From Actinomycetes bacterium (GTDB lineage: Bacteria; Actinomycetota; Acidimicrobiia; Acidimicrobiales; Bog-793): a DNA stretch of 17,597 bases. This document shows positions 6,578 through 14,131 of the stretch, piece by piece. The stretch is from contig JAKACF010000019.1 in NCBI GenBank assembly GCA_021821585.1, forward strand, positions 1 to 17,597. The letters are read 5' to 3'. Every line of letters starts with the position of its first letter. Positions within the stretch are counted from its first letter, which is position 1. The notes beneath the pieces were generated by a model, which saw only the letters and a program-made list of their open reading frames with translations, had not been told where the DNA came from and ran no database searches. The position numbers and the translations under genes are program-made.

Positions 6578-8169
6578 GCACAGTGGCCCTCCCCTTCCTC
6601 CCGGCCCGCCGGCGCCGCCGGCGGCCGGTCGTGCTGGCGCTCACCAGCGTGGCGGTCGCCGCCGGGCTGCTCGCCCCGCTCGCGTTCCTCCTCCTCGAGG
6701 CCGCCGGGGTCCCGGCCGGCCGGCTGTGGTCGCTCGTCGCCCGGCCGACGGTCCTCATGCTGCTCTGGAACACGGTCCGCCTGGCAGCAGCCGTGACGGT
6801 GCTGGCCGCCGGGCTCGGCACGGGAGCCGCCTGGCTCACCGAGCGCACCGACCTTCCCGGCCGGCGCCTGTTCGCCGTGCTGTTCGTGCTGCCGCTCGTC
6901 ATCCCGGACTTCGTCATCGCCTGGAGCTGGTCGTCCCTCGTCCCGGCCGTCCACGGCTACGCCGGGGCGGTGCTCGTCATGAGCCTCGGTCTCTACCCGC
7001 TCGTCTACCTGCCGATGGCGGCCGCCTTCCGCGGCGCGGATGCCTCCGAGGAGGAGGCGGCCCGCAGCCTCGGCCTCTCGCGGACCGCCGTCTTCCTCCG
7101 CGTCAACCTGCGCCAGGCCCGCTCGACGCTGCTCGGCAGCTCGCTGCTCGTCTCGCTCGCCCTGCTCGCCGAGTACGGGGCCTTCGAGAACCTCCGCTAC
7201 CAGACCTTCACGACGGCGATCTTCACCGAGCTGCAGATCGGCTTCTCCCCCGCGGCTGCCTGCGCCCTCTCGCTCGTCCTCGTCCTCCTCTCGGTCGCCG
7301 CCCTCGCCGGGGAGGCGCGCTTTCGCGAGCGGGGGCGCCTGCACCAGGGCGCCGGGGGGCCGGCCCGGCCGCTGCGCCGCCACCACCTCGGTCGCAGCCT
7401 GCCGGTGGCCGTGGCGGCCGCTCTCGGCGTCGTCGGCCTCGGGCTCGGCTTCCCGCTCTCGGTCGTCTCGTACTGGATCGCGGCAGGCGGCTCCTCCACG
7501 CTGCCGGCGACCGCCTCGGTGGCGAGCGCGGCGGGCTACAGCGTCCTCTACAGCGGGCTGGCGGCCGCCGTGGCGACCGTGCTCGCCCTCCCGGTGGCCC
7601 TCTACGCCATCCGCCGCCCATCGCGGCTGTCGGCCGGCCTCGAGCGCAGCACCTTCGTCATCCAGGCGCTGCCTGGCCTCGTCGTGGCGCTCGCCCTCGT
7701 CTACGTCACCGAGCACTACCTGAGCGTCCTCTACCAGAGCCCCGAGGTGCTCGTGGCGGCCTACTCGATGATGTTCTTCCCGCTCGGCCTCGTGGCGGTG
7801 CGGGCCTCGGTCGCACGGGCGCCCGAGCGCCTCGAGGAGGTGGCCCGCTCCCTCGGGGCCGGGCCGGTGCGCGCCCGCCTGCGGGTGACGCTGCCCCTCG
7901 TCGCCCCGGGGCTGCTGGCGGCCTTCTGCCTCGTCTTCCTCTCCGGGCTCACCGAGCTCACCGCCACCCTGCTGCTCGTCCCGACCGGGGTGGAGACCCT
8001 CGCCACCCAGTTCTGGGGCTACACCGAGAACGTCTCCTACGCCCAGGCCGCTCCCTACGCCGCCGCGATGGTCGCCATCTCGATCGTGCCCGGCTACGTG
8101 CTGAGCCGCTGGTTCGACCGGCGGGCCGGGGCCGGCGCACCCGCCGGCGCCGGCGAGGAGCGGCCGTGA
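6574..8169 (+). CDS. Ferric-iron ABC transporter permease, fused double-domain (FbpB-like)
   Basis: A 531-residue inner-membrane channel protein with two concatenated binding-protein-dependent permease domains, so one chain supplies the two halves usual in importers. After an arginine-rich N-terminus (ARRRRRR) it has about twelve hydrophobic segments. Each half carries an EAA coupling loop for the ATPase: EEEAARSLGLSRTAVFLRV in the first half and LEEVARSLGAGPVRARLRV in the second. The first-half loop is followed by LLAEYGAFENLRYQTFTT, typical of iron permeases of the FbpB/SfuB group. The gene starts at the GTG overlapping the lipoprotein stop and itself ends in a GTGA overlap with the ATPase gene, so the three are almost surely translated from one message. 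The length is normal for the fused family. Confidence 0.93.
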   Translation: MSTVALPFLPARRRRRRPVVLALTSVAVAAGLLAPLAFLLLEAAGVPAGRLWSLVARPTVLMLLWNTVRLAAAVTVLAAGLGTGAAWLTERTDLPGRRLFAVLFVLPLVIPDFVIAWSWSSLVPAVHGYAGAVLVMSLGLYPLVYLPMAAAFRGADASEEEAARSLGLSRTAVFLRVNLRQARSTLLGSSLLVSLALLAEYGAFENLRYQTFTTAIFTELQIGFSPAAACALSLVLVLLSVAALAGEARFRERGRLHQGAGGPARPLRRHHLGRSLPVAVAAALGVVGLGLGFPLSVVSYWIAAGGSSTLPATASVASAAGYSVLYSGLAAAVATVLALPVALYAIRRPSRLSAGLERSTFVIQALPGLVVALALVYVTEHYLSVLYQSPEVLVAAYSMMFFPLGLVAVRASVARAPERLEEVARSLGAGPVRARLRVTLPLVAPGLLAAFCLVFLSGLTELTATLLLVPTGVETLATQFWGYTENVSYAQAAPYAAAMVAISIVPGYVLSRWFDRRAGAGAPAGAGEERP

Positions 8170-9215
8170 GCGGCGTCGAGCTCTCCGGCGTCTCGAAGTC
8201 CTTCGGGACCACCCCGGTCCTCGACGGGCTCGACCTCGTCGTCCCCGACGGCGCCGTGGTCGCCGTCCTCGGGGCGTCGGGGAGCGGCAAGACGACGCTG
8301 CTCCGCACCGTCGCCGGCTTCGAGCGACCCGATGCCGGCACGGTCGCCATCGACTCCCGGCTCGTCGACGCCGGCCGGCTGTTCGTGCCGCCCGAACGCC
8401 GCCGGCTCGGCTACGTCGCCCAGGAAGGGGCCCTCTTCCCCCACCTCGACGTGGCGGGCAACGTCGGGTTCGGCCTCGCCCGCACCGAGAGGCAGCGGCG
8501 GGTCGCCGAGCTGCTCGAGCTCGTCGGCCTGGAGGGCCTCGGCCACCGCTACCCCCACGAGCTCTCGGGCGGCCAGCGCCAGCGGGTCGCCCTCGCCCGG
8601 GCGCTCGCCCCGCGTCCCGGGGTCGTCCTCCTCGACGAGCCCTTCTCGGCCCTCGACGCCGGGCTGCGGGCGTCGCTACGGGCCGACGTCGTCCGCATCC
8701 TGCGGGCCGAGGCGGTGACGACCGTGCTCGTCACCCACGACCAGGAGGAGGCGCTCTCGGTCTCGGACCTCGTCGGGGTGATCGCCGGCGGGGCCATCCG
8801 CCAGCTGGCACCGCCGGCCGAGCTGTACGCGAGACCGGCCGACGCCGGGCTCGCCGGCTTCCTCGGCGAGGCGAACCTCGTCGAGGGGACCGCCGCAGCG
8901 GGCACAGCCCGCACCCCCTTCGGCGACCTCACCCTCGCCTCGGACGCCGCCGGGCTCGAGGGGCCGGTCATCGTCCTCATCCGGCCCGAACAGCTCTCCG
9001 TCGGACCGCCGGACCGTCCTCGCGCGCCGGGGGTCGGCCGCGTCGTGCACAGCGAGTACTACGGCCACGACAGCGTGCTGCTCGTCGAGGTGCCCGACGG
9101 CCCGGCGATCAGGGTGCGCTGCGCTGGACGGCCGGCTGCCCGCCTCGGGGACGAGGTGCGCCTCCTCGCGGGCGGCGAGACCGTCGCCTGGCCGAGGCGG
9201 CCGGCGTCGGCCTGA
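8166..9215 (+). CDS. Ferric-iron ABC transporter ATP-binding protein with TOBE domain (FbpC-like)
   Basis: The 349-residue cytoplasmic ATPase that powers import. Walker A GASGSGKT is at residues 36-43, the Q-loop Gln at 86 (YVAQEGALFPHLDV), the signature LSGGQ at 133-137, Walker B VVLLDEP at 153-159, the D-loop SALD next to it, and the switch histidine His191 (VTHDQEEAL). A C-terminal extension from about residue 230 to the end has the TOBE regulatory fold, seen in IRPEQLSV and GRVVHSEYYGHDSVLLVEV. FLGEANLVEG is typical for importers of iron, spermidine and sugars; the preceding iron-ligand lipoprotein decides the assignment. It starts at the GTG of a GTGA overlap with the permease and ends six bases before the converging stop of the next gene. 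Confidence 0.93.
   Translation: MSGVELSGVSKSFGTTPVLDGLDLVVPDGAVVAVLGASGSGKTTLLRTVAGFERPDAGTVAIDSRLVDAGRLFVPPERRRLGYVAQEGALFPHLDVAGNVGFGLARTERQRRVAELLELVGLEGLGHRYPHELSGGQRQRVALARALAPRPGVVLLDEPFSALDAGLRASLRADVVRILRAEAVTTVLVTHDQEEALSVSDLVGVIAGGAIRQLAPPAELYARPADAGLAGFLGEANLVEGTAAAGTARTPFGDLTLASDAAGLEGPVIVLIRPEQLSVGPPDRPRAPGVGRVVHSEYYGHDSVLLVEVPDGPAIRVRCAGRPAARLGDEVRLLAGGETVAWPRRPASA
9199..9212 (+). terminator. Weak hairpin candidate at the end of the importer operon
   Basis: GGCCG-GCGT-CGGCC forms a 5-bp GC stem at the last codons of the ATPase gene, just before the tail-to-tail junction with the minus-strand gene. There is no T-run after it, so this would be an atypical terminator. Such short stems occur often by chance at this GC content. 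Confidence 0.15.
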
Positions 9216-9221
9216 TAGCCC

Positions 9222-9776
9222 TCAGCGGCGCACGAGCTGGCGGCGCCCGAGGCCGGCGAGGCGCTGCAGGGCGTTCGGCCGCTCGGGTGGCGAGAGCCGG
9301 ACGAGGGCGTTGTAGGTGACGAGGGCGATGGCGACGTGCATCGTCATGAGGACGAGCACGGCGTCGAGGGGGGAGCCGACGACGAGCAGGTAGGCATCGG
9401 GGAGGAACAGCACCAGCGTGACGAGGATCGCGAGGCGGAAGAACAGCCAGCGGGCGGCCGAGGAGACGGCGGTGACGATCGGCCAGCCGACGGAGGCGAT
9501 GAGGACGCCGATCACCGTCAAGGTGGCGTAGTCGGCGAAGCGGAAGTGGGGGTAGCCGCGGGTGGAGGGGAAGATCACGGTGCCGACGGCGACGATGAGG
9601 GCGTCGGCCACGAGCGAGCCGACGACCGAGACCACCGAGGCGACGAGGAGCCGCCGGGAGTTCGGCTGGTGCCGCTGGAGGGGGAAGTCGACCCGCATGA
9701 GCGCGAACAGGCGCTCGAGCCGTGGTGGCAACTGCTCGATCGGGAGCTGGACGCGGGGACGTGCTCGTTCTGACAC
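9222..9776 (-). CDS. Hypothetical four-helix membrane protein, DUF6069-like
   Basis: A 184-residue integral membrane protein of unknown function. A basic, proline-containing cytoplasmic N-terminus of about 40 residues precedes four hydrophobic segments at roughly 42-68, 83-106, 110-133 and 136-160. A short basic tail rich in Arg follows. The layout and the MTMHVAIALVTYNAL segment (His147 in the last helix) resemble the actinobacterial DUF6069 family, but the match is from memory of the pattern and is tentative. The GTG start at 9776 is supported by a TACTTT box six bases upstream and the absence of a Shine-Dalgarno, which implies a leaderless message. It converges on the iron importer with a six-base gap and has its own promoter, so it need not share the importer's function. 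Confidence 0.75.
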   Translation of the reverse strand: MSERARPRVQLPIEQLPPRLERLFALMRVDFPLQRHQPNSRRLLVASVVSVVGSLVADALIVAVGTVIFPSTRGYPHFRFADYATLTVIGVLIASVGWPIVTAVSSAARWLFFRLAILVTLVLFLPDAYLLVVGSPLDAVLVLMTMHVAIALVTYNALVRLSPPERPNALQRLAGLGRRQLVRR

Positions 9777-9782
9777 GCCGTC

Positions 9783-9788
9783 AAAGTA
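9783..9788 (-). promoter_or_regulatory. Putative -10 box (TACTTT) of a leaderless promoter
   Basis: On the minus strand TACTTT (TAnnnT) is followed by GACGGC and then the GTG start codon at 9776. This puts the transcription start on the first base of the codon. It is the same geometry as at 2098-2103, and again no Shine-Dalgarno is present. Confidence 0.45.
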
Positions 9789-9866
9789 CCCAGCACGCCT
9801 GCGGAATTGGCCCCGCCAGGGCGAAGTCTCAGCGGGCTCCCAGGCTGCCGGGGACGAGCTCTCAGC

Positions 9867-11972
9867 TCACCCCGTGACCGGATGGGTCGGGAAGGTCCCG
9901 TGCGGGCCGAGGATGTCGAAGCCGTCCGGCTTGAACAGGTAGCCCGGCGCCGTTCCCGGCACGCCGTCGTGCCCGTACTGGTAGACGAGGGCGCCCGTCG
10001 CCGGGTCGATGGCCATGATCCGGTCGTTGTGGTCGTCGTTCGCCATCAGCACGCCCGAGGGAAGCCGCTCGACGAGTGACGGCATGTTGAGCTCACCGGT
10101 GCCAGAGGTCGGCCCGTAGTGGAACAGGACCTTGCCCGCACGGTTGAACTCGATGAAGGCTCCCGGGTTCTCGTAGTTGGCGACGAGGTACCGGTCGCCC
10201 CCGAGGGGCTGGGGATCGGAGGGGTAGCCGATCGGGAGGTGCGTCGACCAGACGAGCTTGCCTTGGAGGGTGAACTCGTCGATGAACGAGCCGTTGATCT
10301 CCGAGACGAGGAGGTCGCCGTTCGTGAGCGGCGTGTCGCCGTTCGGAGAGCCGAGGTAGCGGGGCGGCTGGTGGACGCAGGTCCCCGGGGTCCCGATCTG
10401 GGTGAGCACCTTCTTCGTCGCCGGGTCGATGACGAGCACCCGGCAGTTCATCGGGTCGGCGACCGTGACGTCGCCGTTCTTCAAGAGGTAGGCGTCGTCG
10501 GGGTTGTTCAGGTAGCCGGGAGCCGAGCCGGGCTGGCGGGGGTGGCCGTACTGCCAGATGAGCTTCCCGGAGGGGTAGCCGATCTCGACGATCGTCTCGT
10601 TCTCCTCCTGGTTGGAGATGATCGCCGTCCCGTGGTGGATGAAGAAGGCGTCGTCGGGGAAGTAGAAGCCCCCGGGCGGGGCCGGCTTGCCGGCCGACGG
10701 GTACCGCCAGATGATCCGGTTCTGGTCGTTCAGGGCGAGCAGCCGGTTGTTCCCGCGGTCGGCGATGAGGAGCGTGTCGCCGAAGAACGGGGAGCCGGCA
10801 CCGGGCGCCCCTGCGGTCCCGAAGCGCCGGTTCGGCTCGAACATCTGCACGTCGGCGCTGACGGTGTTCGGTCCCGTCTCGCCCCCGACGAGCCAGGCCC
10901 GCTGGCCGACGACCGCCACGCCGGCGTGCGAGACCGCGGCCATGAGGTGCCCGGCGAGCAGCATGCGGTGGCTGGCGGGGGCGAAGGCGTAGATCGTCGA
11001 GACGGCCCGCTCCGGGCCCCCGGGGGCGGTGCCGGCGGGCAGCGTCGCCCCGCCGGCGAGGTAGATCGTGCCGTTCAGCGTGGCCGCCGCCGCCCCGTCG
11101 AGGGCGACCGGCAGCGACCCCACGACCGAGGCCCGGCGGGTGGCCGGGTCGACCATCTGGATCGTCTTCACCGGCCCGTTCTTGCCCGGGCCCGAGGTGG
11201 CGTCGCCCCCGAAGACGTAGATCCGGCCGCCGAGGGCGGCGACGGCGGCGTAGCGGACCGGGACGGGGAGCCGGGCGACGGTCGTGTAGCTCTGGCCGTT
11301 CTGCGTGGCCATGACCGCGGCGTCGCCCGTCGAGCCGTCCCATCCGCCAAGGACGTAGGCGACCGACCCGATGGTCACCGCCGAGTCGTCGGAGCGGGGC
11401 GCCGGCAGCGGGTGCACCGCCGTCGCCGTCGCCGTGGCGGGACTCCCCCCGAGGGAGGCGAGGCGCTCGGCTGCCGGCAGCGACACCGAGTCGCCCCCGC
11501 CGAAGACGTAGCCGGCGCCGCCGAGGACGACGCCGGCGGCGTCGTGCAGCGGCGCGGTGAGCTGGCCGATCTGGGTGGCGGCACCGCTCAGCGGGTTCAC
11601 CTCGTAGATCCCGGCGGCCGAGGACCCGTTCGACTGCAGCCCGCCGGCGACGACGAGGGAGCGGCCGTTCGAGGCCGGGAGCACCACGGAGCGACTGAGC
11701 GGCCCGTTCAGCACCCACGGCTCGAGCCCGGACTCGACGGCGGCCGGTTGGGCAGGGTCGCGGTGGGCCGCCGTCGTCTGCTCGTGGGCCGCCCGGCTCC
11801 GGGGCGTGGCGCTCGTCGCCGGCCCCGGGCCGTCGAGCTGGGTGACGGCGATCCCGGCGATCACCCCGACGAGGACGACGAGGACGGCGAGCCGCAGGAG
11901 GCCGAGGCGCCTGCGGGCCATGGCGCGGCGGCGCGCCAGCTCTCGTGCGGACGGGGGCCGGGGCTGTGACAT
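9867..11972 (-). CDS. Membrane-anchored double beta-propeller protein (kelch-like plus NHL/PQQ-like repeats)
   Basis: A 701-residue protein of unknown function, probably exposed outside the membrane. A basic N-terminus (ELARRRAMARRR) precedes one transmembrane helix at about 23-45, then a Thr/Ala/Pro-rich linker to about 85. The first propeller (about 90-385) has six kelch-type Gly-Gly strands: VVAGG 107, VFGGG 156, VLGG 207, VFGG 253, LAGG 305 and LVGG 361. The second (about 395-690) has NHL/PQQ-like blades such as LLIADRGNNRLLALND. It also has a long internal repeat, QYGH-x4-PG-x-APGYL at 474-488 and again at 665-679. Two cysteines, 510 and 532, lie close together in the second propeller and could form a disulfide. 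The start has a Shine-Dalgarno (GAAGGG) five bases upstream. No catalytic residue is recognisable; ligand binding, surface adhesion or an arylsulfotransferase-like fold are possibilities. Confidence 0.85.
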   Translation of the reverse strand: MSQPRPPSARELARRRAMARRRLGLLRLAVLVVLVGVIAGIAVTQLDGPGPATSATPRSRAAHEQTTAAHRDPAQPAAVESGLEPWVLNGPLSRSVVLPASNGRSLVVAGGLQSNGSSAAGIYEVNPLSGAATQIGQLTAPLHDAAGVVLGGAGYVFGGGDSVSLPAAERLASLGGSPATATATAVHPLPAPRSDDSAVTIGSVAYVLGGWDGSTGDAAVMATQNGQSYTTVARLPVPVRYAAVAALGGRIYVFGGDATSGPGKNGPVKTIQMVDPATRRASVVGSLPVALDGAAAATLNGTIYLAGGATLPAGTAPGGPERAVSTIYAFAPASHRMLLAGHLMAAVSHAGVAVVGQRAWLVGGETGPNTVSADVQMFEPNRRFGTAGAPGAGSPFFGDTLLIADRGNNRLLALNDQNRIIWRYPSAGKPAPPGGFYFPDDAFFIHHGTAIISNQEENETIVEIGYPSGKLIWQYGHPRQPGSAPGYLNNPDDAYLLKNGDVTVADPMNCRVLVIDPATKKVLTQIGTPGTCVHQPPRYLGSPNGDTPLTNGDLLVSEINGSFIDEFTLQGKLVWSTHLPIGYPSDPQPLGGDRYLVANYENPGAFIEFNRAGKVLFHYGPTSGTGELNMPSLVERLPSGVLMANDDHNDRIMAIDPATGALVYQYGHDGVPGTAPGYLFKPDGFDILGPHGTFPTHPVTG

Positions 11973-11996
11973 CGCGTCCCTTCTAGCGCAGGGGGT

Positions 11997-12021
11997 CTGA
12001 CCGGTACCAATACCCTGTCAG
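11997..12021. promoter_or_regulatory. Imperfect inverted repeat in the divergent intergenic region
   Basis: CTGACnGG and CCnGTCAG face each other across nine mostly AT-containing bases between two divergent genes. A nested GGTA-CCAA-TACC dyad lies at 12003-12014. The 97-base gap must hold both promoters, and TACCCT at 12011 is a possible plus-strand -10. The repeat could be an operator for one or both genes; no regulator family can be named. Confidence 0.3.
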
Positions 12022-12069
12022 GCCGTGGGGCGCTACCAGCATCGCCCCTCGAGGGGGGAAAATGGGGTC

Positions 12070-12846
12070 ATGGCTTGGTCCGCCCCGCTGTATCGCGCCT
12101 ACGAGCGGCGCCTGCAGCGCTCGCTCCCGCCGGACCGCCTTCCCGCCCACGTCGGCGTCATCCTCGACGGCCACCGGCGCTTCGCACGGGCCGAAGGGCT
12201 GGCGGACTACACCGCCAGCTACCGGACGGGGATGGACAAGCTGCGGGAGATGCTCGGCTGGAGCGCCCAGCTGAAGCTCCCGGCGGTGACGGCCTGGGTG
12301 CTGTCGACCGACAACCTCCGCCGGCCGCCCGAGGAGCTCGAGCCCTACTTCGACGTCCTCGTCGAGCTCCTCGACGACCTGCCCGCCCTCGCCCGCGAGC
12401 TCGGCTGCTCGGTCCGGGTCATCGGCAGCCTCGAGCTCCTCCCGCCACGCCTCGCCGACGCCGTGGCCACTGCCGAGAAGGAGAGCCCCGCCGAGCCGGA
12501 CGGGTGGCACTTCACCCTGGCGCTCGGCTACGGCGGCCGCGACGAGATCGTCGACGCCTGCCGCTCCCTCGTCTCGGGCCTCGCGAGCGCCGGTGTGCCC
12601 GCCGCCGAGCTGCCGAGCCACATCGACGTCGCCGGGCTGTCGGCGCAGATGTACCGGGCCGACCTGCCCGACACCGACCTCGTCATCCGCACGAGCGGGG
12701 AGGCCAGGCTGTCGGGGTTCTTGCTGTGGCAGTCCGCCTATGCCGAGTGCGTCTTCGTCGACCCCTACTGGCCCGAGTTCCGCCGCGTCGACCTGCTGCG
12801 CGCCCTTCGTGACTTCGCCCGGCGGGAACGCCGCTTCGGCAAGTAG
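12070..12846 (+). CDS. Cis-prenyltransferase family protein (isoprenyl transferase, UppS-like) with altered catalytic motifs
   Basis: A 258-residue enzyme of the undecaprenyl/short-chain Z-prenyl diphosphate synthase family, which adds isopentenyl units to an allylic diphosphate for cell-wall lipid carriers. Conserved parts are HVGVILDG with Asp33, WVLSTDNLRRP, YGGRDEIVDA, and the C-terminal diphosphate-binding block DLVIRTSGEARLSGFLLWQSAYAE. The N-terminal LYRAYERRL and the overall pattern match the actinobacterial short cis-prenyltransferases (Rv1086-like group). Two usually invariant spots differ: DGNRRW reads DGHRRF (His35, Phe38), and the GHxxG helix motif reads SYRTG, placing Tyr51 where a histidine normally sits. 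The ATG at 12070 lies 11 bases after a G-rich run (AGGGGGG) and matches the usual N-terminus; an in-frame GTG at 12025 would add 15 residues. It stands alone, divergent from the propeller gene and convergent with apbE. Confidence 0.88.
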   Translation: MAWSAPLYRAYERRLQRSLPPDRLPAHVGVILDGHRRFARAEGLADYTASYRTGMDKLREMLGWSAQLKLPAVTAWVLSTDNLRRPPEELEPYFDVLVELLDDLPALARELGCSVRVIGSLELLPPRLADAVATAEKESPAEPDGWHFTLALGYGGRDEIVDACRSLVSGLASAGVPAAELPSHIDVAGLSAQMYRADLPDTDLVIRTSGEARLSGFLLWQSAYAECVFVDPYWPEFRRVDLLRALRDFARRERRFGK

Positions 12847-12857
12847 GGACCGGGCAC

Positions 12858-13673
12858 TCACGGGCGGGGGGCGCCTGCGGGCGCCGCGCCGTCCTCGAGG
12901 AAGGGGAAGCCGTCGCTCGCCTCCTCCCGACCCTCGTCGAAGACCCGGTACACCTCGTAGCCCGCCGCCAGCACGCCGCAGAGCGGCCCTTGGTCCTCCC
13001 CGGCCACGGCGAGGGCGGTGGCGTAGGCGTCCGCCATGGCGAGCGAGGGGCCGACGACGCTGGCGGAGACGACGAGGGCGCCCCGGCCCGGCCCGGTGGC
13101 GGTCGCGTGCGGGTCGACCAGGTGCTCGCCGCGCTCGTAGCGCCCCGAGGTGGCGATGGCACGACCCCCGGCGAGCTCGACGACGCAGGCGAGCGCTTCG
13201 GGGCGCCAGGGGTGGCGGATGCCGACGCGCCAGGGGCGGCGACCCTCCTCCGACCCGCTGGCGGTGATGTCACCGCCCCCGTTGACGAGCGTCCCGAGGA
13301 CCTCGTCGCGGGGCAGCAGCGAGGCGGCCCGTTCGATCGCCCACCCTTTCACGAGCCCGGTCGGGTCGACGCCCCCGGGCATCGACCAGGGGTCGAAGTA
13401 GCCGGCCGTGGTCGTCCTCGCCTCGGAGCAGCGGGCGAGCACCTCGGGCACCTCGGGGGGGAGCTCCCCGAGGAGGAGCTCGCCCCGGCGCCAGCGGCTG
13501 AGGGGACTCTCGGGCTTCCAGGTGCTGAAGATCCGGTCGAGCCGGTGCAGCTCGGCCACGGCCTCGTCGAGGGCCTCCTCGAGGCCAGCGGTGTCGACGT
13601 CGTCGTGGTCGATCCGGAACGAGACGACGGTGCCCATCACCGGCTCGTGCCGGGCGAGCACGGCCGGGCTCAC
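12858..13673 (-). CDS. apbE: ApbE family FAD:protein FMN transferase
   Basis: A 271-residue enzyme that cleaves FAD and attaches the FMN half to a Thr in a partner protein. Family motifs are MGTVVSF near residue 13, FSTWKPESPLSRW at 49-61, DPTGLVKGWAIER at 103-115, VNGGGDI at 130-136, and IATSGRYERGEHLVDP at 173-188 with His184 and Asp187. AMADAYATAL at 212-221 supplies Asp215 and Thr219, the metal-site residues of the family. The GTG start overlaps the stop of the FMN-binding-domain gene (GTGA), so enzyme and likely substrate are co-translated. No signal peptide or lipobox is visible, although many ApbE proteins are exported, so its compartment is uncertain. The Arg/Pro/Ala-rich tail after about 255 looks unconserved. 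Confidence 0.94.
   Translation of the reverse strand: MSPAVLARHEPVMGTVVSFRIDHDDVDTAGLEEALDEAVAELHRLDRIFSTWKPESPLSRWRRGELLLGELPPEVPEVLARCSEARTTTAGYFDPWSMPGGVDPTGLVKGWAIERAASLLPRDEVLGTLVNGGGDITASGSEEGRRPWRVGIRHPWRPEALACVVELAGGRAIATSGRYERGEHLVDPHATATGPGRGALVVSASVVGPSLAMADAYATALAVAGEDQGPLCGVLAAGYEVYRVFDEGREEASDGFPFLEDGAAPAGAPRP
12870..12885 (+). terminator. Possible hairpin downstream of the cis-prenyltransferase gene
   Basis: GGCGCC-TGCG-GGCGCC forms a 6-bp all-GC stem 24 bases after the plus-strand stop, inside the last codons of apbE. It could end plus-strand transcripts at this tail-to-tail junction. It lacks a T-run and may be chance in GC-rich sequence. Confidence 0.25.
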
Positions 13674-14131
13674 TTGAGATGCAGCTTGTCCAGGGCCGAC
13701 TGCACGGAGGTGGCGTACGCGCTGCAGGTGTAGGTCGCCCCCGAGATGCCCGAGATGTTGGCCGACTGGGCGGCGAGCACCTCCTTGCGCAGCATCGGGA
13801 TGACCTGGACGGCGATCTCCTGGGAGTAGGTCTCCGCCGTCCGCAGGCCGACGACCGTGGCCGAGACGATGCGACCCTGCTGGACCGTGAGCTTCACGGC
13901 GAGCTCGCCGTAGCCGTACTGCTCGAGGGCACCGGTGGCCGTGCCCGAGACCGACGAGCCCGACGAGGTCGAGGAGGACGACCCGGTGTGGGAGGAGGCG
14001 TGGCCCGAGCCGCCGCCCGAGGTGCTCGCCGGCGAGGCGATGAGGCGCGGCTTGGCGCCGAGGTGGGCGAGCAGGACGATCCCGAGCCCGGCCGTGGCGG
14101 CCGCCGAGACGAGCGGGGTGCGGCGCGTCAC
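13670..14131 (-). CDS. Exported FMN-binding-domain protein (flavinylation substrate, FMN_bind family)
   Basis: A 153-residue single-domain electron carrier, predicted to hold FMN covalently outside the cytoplasmic membrane. An N-terminal signal anchor at about 8-25 follows TRRTP. A Gly/Ser/Thr/His-rich flexible linker runs from about 34 to 67, and the FMN_bind domain fills 70-152. The flavinylation motif SGAT at 130-133 (ISGISGATYT) offers Thr133 as the phosphoester attachment site, as in NqrC/RnfG. Its neighbours explain its role: the gene before it encodes a di-heme transmembrane reductase that can deliver electrons, and the one after encodes ApbE, which loads FMN. Both junctions are GTGA overlaps. 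The terminal electron acceptor is unknown. Confidence 0.92.
   Translation of the reverse strand: MTRRTPLVSAAATAGLGIVLLAHLGAKPRLIASPASTSGGGSGHASSHTGSSSSTSSGSSVSGTATGALEQYGYGELAVKLTVQQGRIVSATVVGLRTAETYSQEIAVQVIPMLRKEVLAAQSANISGISGATYTCSAYATSVQSALDKLHLK

Noticed and set aside
6352..7716. Minus-strand open frame opposite the permease gene
   Set aside because: Highly charged, repetitive Glu/Arg/Gly translation with no fold, opposite a well-defined double permease.
9856..9868. GAGCT-CTC-AGCTC hairpin at the propeller gene stop
   Set aside because: Five-base stem overlapping the stop codon with no T-run; too weak to call a terminator.
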